Of a stretch of 64,000 nt of DNA, positions 60,106 to 64,000 are shown piece after piece (position 1 is the stretch's first letter; each line of letters begins with the position of its first letter). The stretch comes from Nymphaea colorata (taxonomy: Eukaryota; Streptophyta; Magnoliopsida; Nymphaeales; Nymphaeaceae), in the NCBI RefSeq assembly GCF_008831285.2, contig NC_045142.1:3417001-3481000 (forward strand), read 5' to 3'. The notes under the pieces were generated by a model. That model was not told where the DNA came from. It saw nothing but the letters and a program-made list of their open reading frames with translations, and searched no databases. Position numbers and translations under genes: made by a program.

Positions 60106-61087
60106 CAGTCGGAAATGAATGTTTTTGGCCAATGGGTGGAATTTTGATTCCGGAATTATACCCACGTTCTTAATTCTGGAGTTGTGATTCTACCCTATGG
60201 GTGGAATTGTGGTTCTAAAATTTTAGAATTTTTTCATCTTCCTTCAGAGCATGTGCCAATGTTTATTTGAAACTGAGTCCATATGTGAACTTGGGGTGAA
60301 CTTGGGATGAACTTGGCACCAGCGTGGTTTCCAAGTGTAACTTCTTGTGAAGTAAACCTAGAACATTTTGTGGTAACTTCATTTAACAGCAATCTAGTAC
60401 ATTTTTGTGGTAACTTGATGCATAATACAGCTCTTAGGGCATGTTGGAATGGTGGAGGGAACAGTCTCAGCAAGATAATTTGTCTCATCCATGCAGGCCC
60501 AATTAACACATCATTCTCATTTTTCTTAAGATGGTAATTGTGTTATCAAACAAAAAATTTGTCATTCGGGAATTATATGCACATTTTTGAATCATATTTC
60601 CGGAGTTGTGATCCTACCCTATGCGTGGAATTGTGAATTTTATAATTTTTTCATCTTCTTTTAGAGCACATGTCATGATGGTTTTAATTGACGTTTTTTC
60701 AAATAATTCTAGAAACAAAAAAAATCAGACCATCAAACACAACTACAACTAGAATTTTCCTTGTGAATCCAAATTCAGGTGGCATTTTGTTTCTGAAGTT
60801 TTAATTTTAGAATCAAAATTCAATGCCATCAAACGCTTACACCCATTGACGTTATCAAGAAACATTCTAATGATCTTTAAGCTGTCAAGCATCAGCCACT
60901 GCAGATCATTTACATGTGAAAAGTGGGATTAAGAGCAGGCTGCAAACACGGTGCCTCTCTTGGTTTGTTTAGATGCTCATCGCATGTCACGCATCTAAGT
61001 GGCAACGTAGTTCTTCTTGTGATAGTGGCAATTGCACAATATTTGCCTATCTGTTTGGTTGGAAATCGAAAACTCTTAAGTGGTAAA

Positions 61088-61209
<122 letters not shown>

Positions 61210-61328
61210 ACATCATTGGTGCTTCTCACTTTTATGCTTCATCGAGATTTCCCATGTCATAATGTTTATTATTGCTTATAAAGGGCATGTCCTAACAAGC
61301 ACACTAGCGTAGTATTTCATGAATTCGG

Positions 61329-61399
61329 AATCAAAGATTGAGACAAGGTACTCGTACGCTATGTTATAATGTACCATAAATTTGTCTCAATCTTTGATT
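61329..61399. other. inverted repeat with perfect 18-bp arms
   Basis: AATCAAAGATTGAGACAA (61329-61346) pairs exactly with TTGTCTCAATCTTTGATT (61382-61399) across a 35-nt spacer. GGTAC and GTACC inside the spacer can pair as well. It lies in the extra segment of unit D. If transcribed it would fold as a hairpin. No homologous gene target is known to me. Confidence 0.75.
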
Positions 61400-61467
61400 T
61401 CATATTCATAAGACACTTTGTTAGCATTCTTATTGTCAAACACCTTAGTCGCACTCGCAGTAGCATG

Positions 61468-61640
61468 AACAAGAGCGGAGCCAAGGGGGGCTTGCATGGT
61501 CCCAGACTTCACCTCAAAAAAAAATTACATGTAAATTTTAAAAAAAATTACTGTTCTATATAAAAATTTTGAAAACCAATACTTTAACCCCGTCAAAATT
61601 TAAAAATTTTAATTCATGATTTCTGGCTCCGCCCTTGAGC
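61468..61640. mobile_element. MITE, ~170 bp, GGCGGAGCCA-type termini
   Basis: Left end AAGAGCGGAGCCAAGGGGGG; right end GGCTCCGCCCTTGAGC (complement GCTCAAGGGCGGAGCC). This gives clear inverted termini around an A/T-rich centre with ACATGTAAATTTTAAA and AAATTTTAATT words. It is the best-preserved copy of the family seen at 29137-29345 and 34731-34928. Confidence 0.65.
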
Positions 61641-61970
61641 ATAAACCCTAGGGATGTGATACATGTGCCCTCACAATCTACAAAACATTCGCCCTACATA
61701 GAGAATTGCTTCGATGGTTCCTAATCATAAATAGCATTTTGAACTGGCAATATTGATCTTGATGTTATTTATCAATAAACTTCACGCAGAATATTAGTGG
61801 AGACCATATCGGCAGTAAATCTAAGCCCTACGATTCCTACGGTATGAATATGATTCTTTATCTTGCAAAGTACGATGGTCAATCAAATCTTCTAAAGAAA
61901 ATGAAAAAGTGATGTCTCAAAAGAAAAAAATTAAAATCAAGATTTTCCTTACCCTTCTTTGATTATATTA

Positions 61971-61980
<10 letters not shown>

Positions 61981-62022
<42 letters not shown>
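61981..62022. repeat. (CT)n microsatellite at the right edge of the unit D extra segment
   Basis: About 20 CT units followed by GTCTATATATATATATA and then the common AAAGAAGAGGTATG tail. The extra segment is therefore bounded by microsatellites on both sides. Confidence 0.95.
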
Positions 62023-62026
<4 letters not shown>

Positions 62027-63148
62027 ATATATATATATATAAAGAAGAGGTATGTAAAACTATGAAATATGAGACTGTAAAGTTGAATTATGAGACAATT
62101 AATTCTTTTAGTAGATGATTTATAAAGTATCGCCATGTAATGTTAATTTTCAAGGTCAAATTGGTGTCCACATTACAAAAAGATCGAACTTTATTTATGA
62201 TACCTTCTGAATTATTGATCAAATTATTTGGATGACTTCACTTAATCAACATTTTTCATAATATATGCACATGTATACACTTAACCAAAATGGGCTTGAG
62301 TCTAGCCTAAACCAAGCCATGTTAAATCCTAAATCGGTTTGGTTTAGTAAGGTCTACATCCACTCATTTGAGGATTATAACCTAAATGGGCCCAAGTCAG
62401 ATCAAACTAAGTCAAACTCTAAACAGGCTTGGGTTGTTAGGTCTAGCTTGACTCATTTGAGGATTATAACCTAACTGGGCTCGACTCTACCCTAAGCCAA
62501 ATCAAGTCAAATCCAACCTTTTAAACCCGCTCGAGTATTGTATTCCGAGTCAAATCGAGTTAGAGTTATAGCCTACAAACAATCTAATTTGGCGAGGCAT
62601 GGCTCGATCGACTCGAGGACTATAACTTGAGTGGAATCATTGCCAGATAAAGCTAATGACTGATTGGACCGTCATCAACCATGACCCAATTCAAACCAAA
62701 CCCAACTAAGACCTAATTCAAATTGAGTCAAGCCAACCCCTTTCAAACTCAAGCTTAGGGTAATCTTAACTATGGACAAGCCCATTTGAGGAATATAGCC
62801 TAGGTGGGCCTGAACCTAGCCAAGTTCAAGAACAGGGAAAACCGTGTCACCAACCTTGTTCACATATAATTATATTTCTATAATAAACATTTCTTGCAGA
62901 AACTTAGCCAACCTTAGCTAAAACCGGTCTTGGAAAATCAATGCAAACTATTTCAAGATTATAACCTAAATGAATTTGGATCTGACTTGAACCAAGGCCG
63001 ACATGAACTACCCATCAATTCCTAGATTGGATCAACTTGATTTTAAAAGTCAAGGTCTCTCTTCATAAACCAAACTCAAATCTATTATCCATGGCAGCGT
63101 TCAAATAGCCACTTTAGTAGAATTAGGCTCCTCTAGGCTCAGACTTTG

Positions 63149-63177
63149 TATGCATATAGAAAGGATCTATATGCATA
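63149..63177. other. short perfect palindrome
   Basis: TATGCATATAGA (63149-63160) and TCTATATGCATA (63166-63177) are exact inverted repeats around a 5-nt spacer, inside a patch with further TGCATACATATAG copies. It lies in the E-specific segment. Confidence 0.8.
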
Positions 63178-63624
63178 TAGAGTATGCCTCTGCATACATA
63201 TAGACCAGGATCTGCATGCATCATCTGCATGGCCAAGTGAGATGAATAAAAACCATGGTTAACTTCATTAATCACTAGAATTCCGAGGGCTAATTAGGAA
63301 AGTATGGCATGTTTACTTTTCAGTTTGTAATTTAGATTTGATAGCACTTGAATAAATGGAGAACATAGCTTAGACCTTCGCCTGACTATCTCTGGTAAAG
63401 GTGTTAAGAACAGTCTGACCTCATACCGACAGGTCGGATCTTGAATTCCTCCAAATTCTAAAGCAAACATTTTCAAATAGAATATTTTCACAGAACAATG
63501 CAGAGGTGAGGTTTTATTAGTAAGGATGCGAAGGGCAGGCAAGGGTTTAACAATAATGAGACAACTAGAACAAGGCATGACATGCATATGCCTCTTTGGT
63601 TATCATGTAAAGAAATGATTCTGG

Positions 63625-63810
63625 TAATTCCCAAGGCGGTTGGTTAGTAGGCGGCTGGTTTTTGTTTCGAATTCGCGTGGCATCAACCTTTTGTGTTGCA
63701 AAAGAAGTGCCACCGACATGGAAGCCGGAGTATGGTGGGGCCGCACCCCGAAACACACGAAAGCAGACCCTGTAGCTTAAAGGGGATAAAGGGTTGGGTG
63801 GAGCCTGAGA
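63625..63810 (+). mobile_element. SINE remnant in unit E
   Basis: The A-box region is damaged (GGCGGTTGGTTAGTAGGC). The B-box region GTTTCGAATTCGCG is closer to the tRNA consensus than in A to D, and the 3' body (GTTGCAAAAGAAGTGCCACC, CGAAAGCAGACCCTG) is retained. Confidence 0.5.
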
Positions 63811-64000
63811 CCCCACTCACCTGTAAAGAAATGTTTCTGGTTTTAGGATAAGATGAGACAATAGCCAATGTTTCGACCAAACATTTGCAATGAAAGAAAT
63901 TGCTTATTTGAAACTAAGTCCATATATGAAGTTGGGATGAACTTGGCATTCTGTATATAGACAGCGTGGTTTCCAAGTGTAACTTCTTATGAAGTAAATC

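Larger units (their letters stand above)
62284..64000. repeat. tandem array unit E (partial, diverged)
   Basis: Starts like B to D, then lacks ~187 bp (equivalent to A ~50571-50757) joined at GACCTAATTC near 62712. It contains ~615 bp of different sequence (62770-63385), beginning with further GAGGAATATAGCCTAGG-type sub-repeats. Unit sequence resumes at GGTAAAGGTGTTAAGAACAG. A degraded SINE follows at 63625-63810. The unit runs off the window, so the array may continue. Confidence 0.8.

Overview
This window is nuclear DNA from a flowering plant. The evidence is spliced genes with GT-AG introns whose exon phases close, plant-specific families (a GONST1-type Golgi nucleotide-sugar transporter, a plastid-like TPR protein), long AT-rich introns, many (GA)n/(TA)n microsatellites, and dispersed TIR elements and SINEs. 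I cannot name the species. Nothing in the window looks prokaryotic: no operon, CRISPR array or phage.

Layout. Positions 1-1950 are repeat-rich flank with a reverse-oriented tRNA-derived SINE. Positions 3736-13256 (+) hold a nine-exon GDP-sugar transporter gene (GONST1 type). Positions 13257-23230 are intergenic, with small tandem duplications and microsatellites. Positions 23231-25215 (-) hold a two-exon plastid-like TPR protein with a visible TATA box. Positions 25870-39288 are a long, repeat-rich, gene-poor stretch with one possible small secreted-protein gene (32772-33095, +). Positions 39289-45270 (-) hold an eight-exon TMEM115/rhomboid-like (DUF1751) Golgi membrane protein. Positions 46983-48670 (-) hold a five-exon 60S acidic ribosomal protein P0 gene. 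From about 50134 to the window end there is a head-to-tail array of five units of about 2.9-3.3 kb. Units A, B and C are nearly identical, D is rearranged, and E is diverged and runs off the end.

How the parts relate. The four confident genes are ordinary housekeeping genes with no operon-like relationship: Golgi sugar import, a plastid-like TPR protein, Golgi/ER membrane organisation, and the ribosomal stalk base. The unusual material is the repeat landscape. The ~3-kb array carries a tRNA-derived SINE that also occurs near the left end of the window. A four-copy degenerate repeat lies inside an intron of the TMEM115-like gene. Three introns in two genes begin directly with a CT microsatellite. 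A GC-rich inverted-repeat element sits just upstream of the P0 gene. The best candidate for something undescribed at protein level is the 84-residue signal-peptide protein at 32772-33095. At DNA level it is the SINE-containing tandem array. Exon boundaries were derived by hand from splice consensus, phase closure and remembered family sequence, so the internal exons of the four main genes are firm, and the 5' ends and UTRs are less so.
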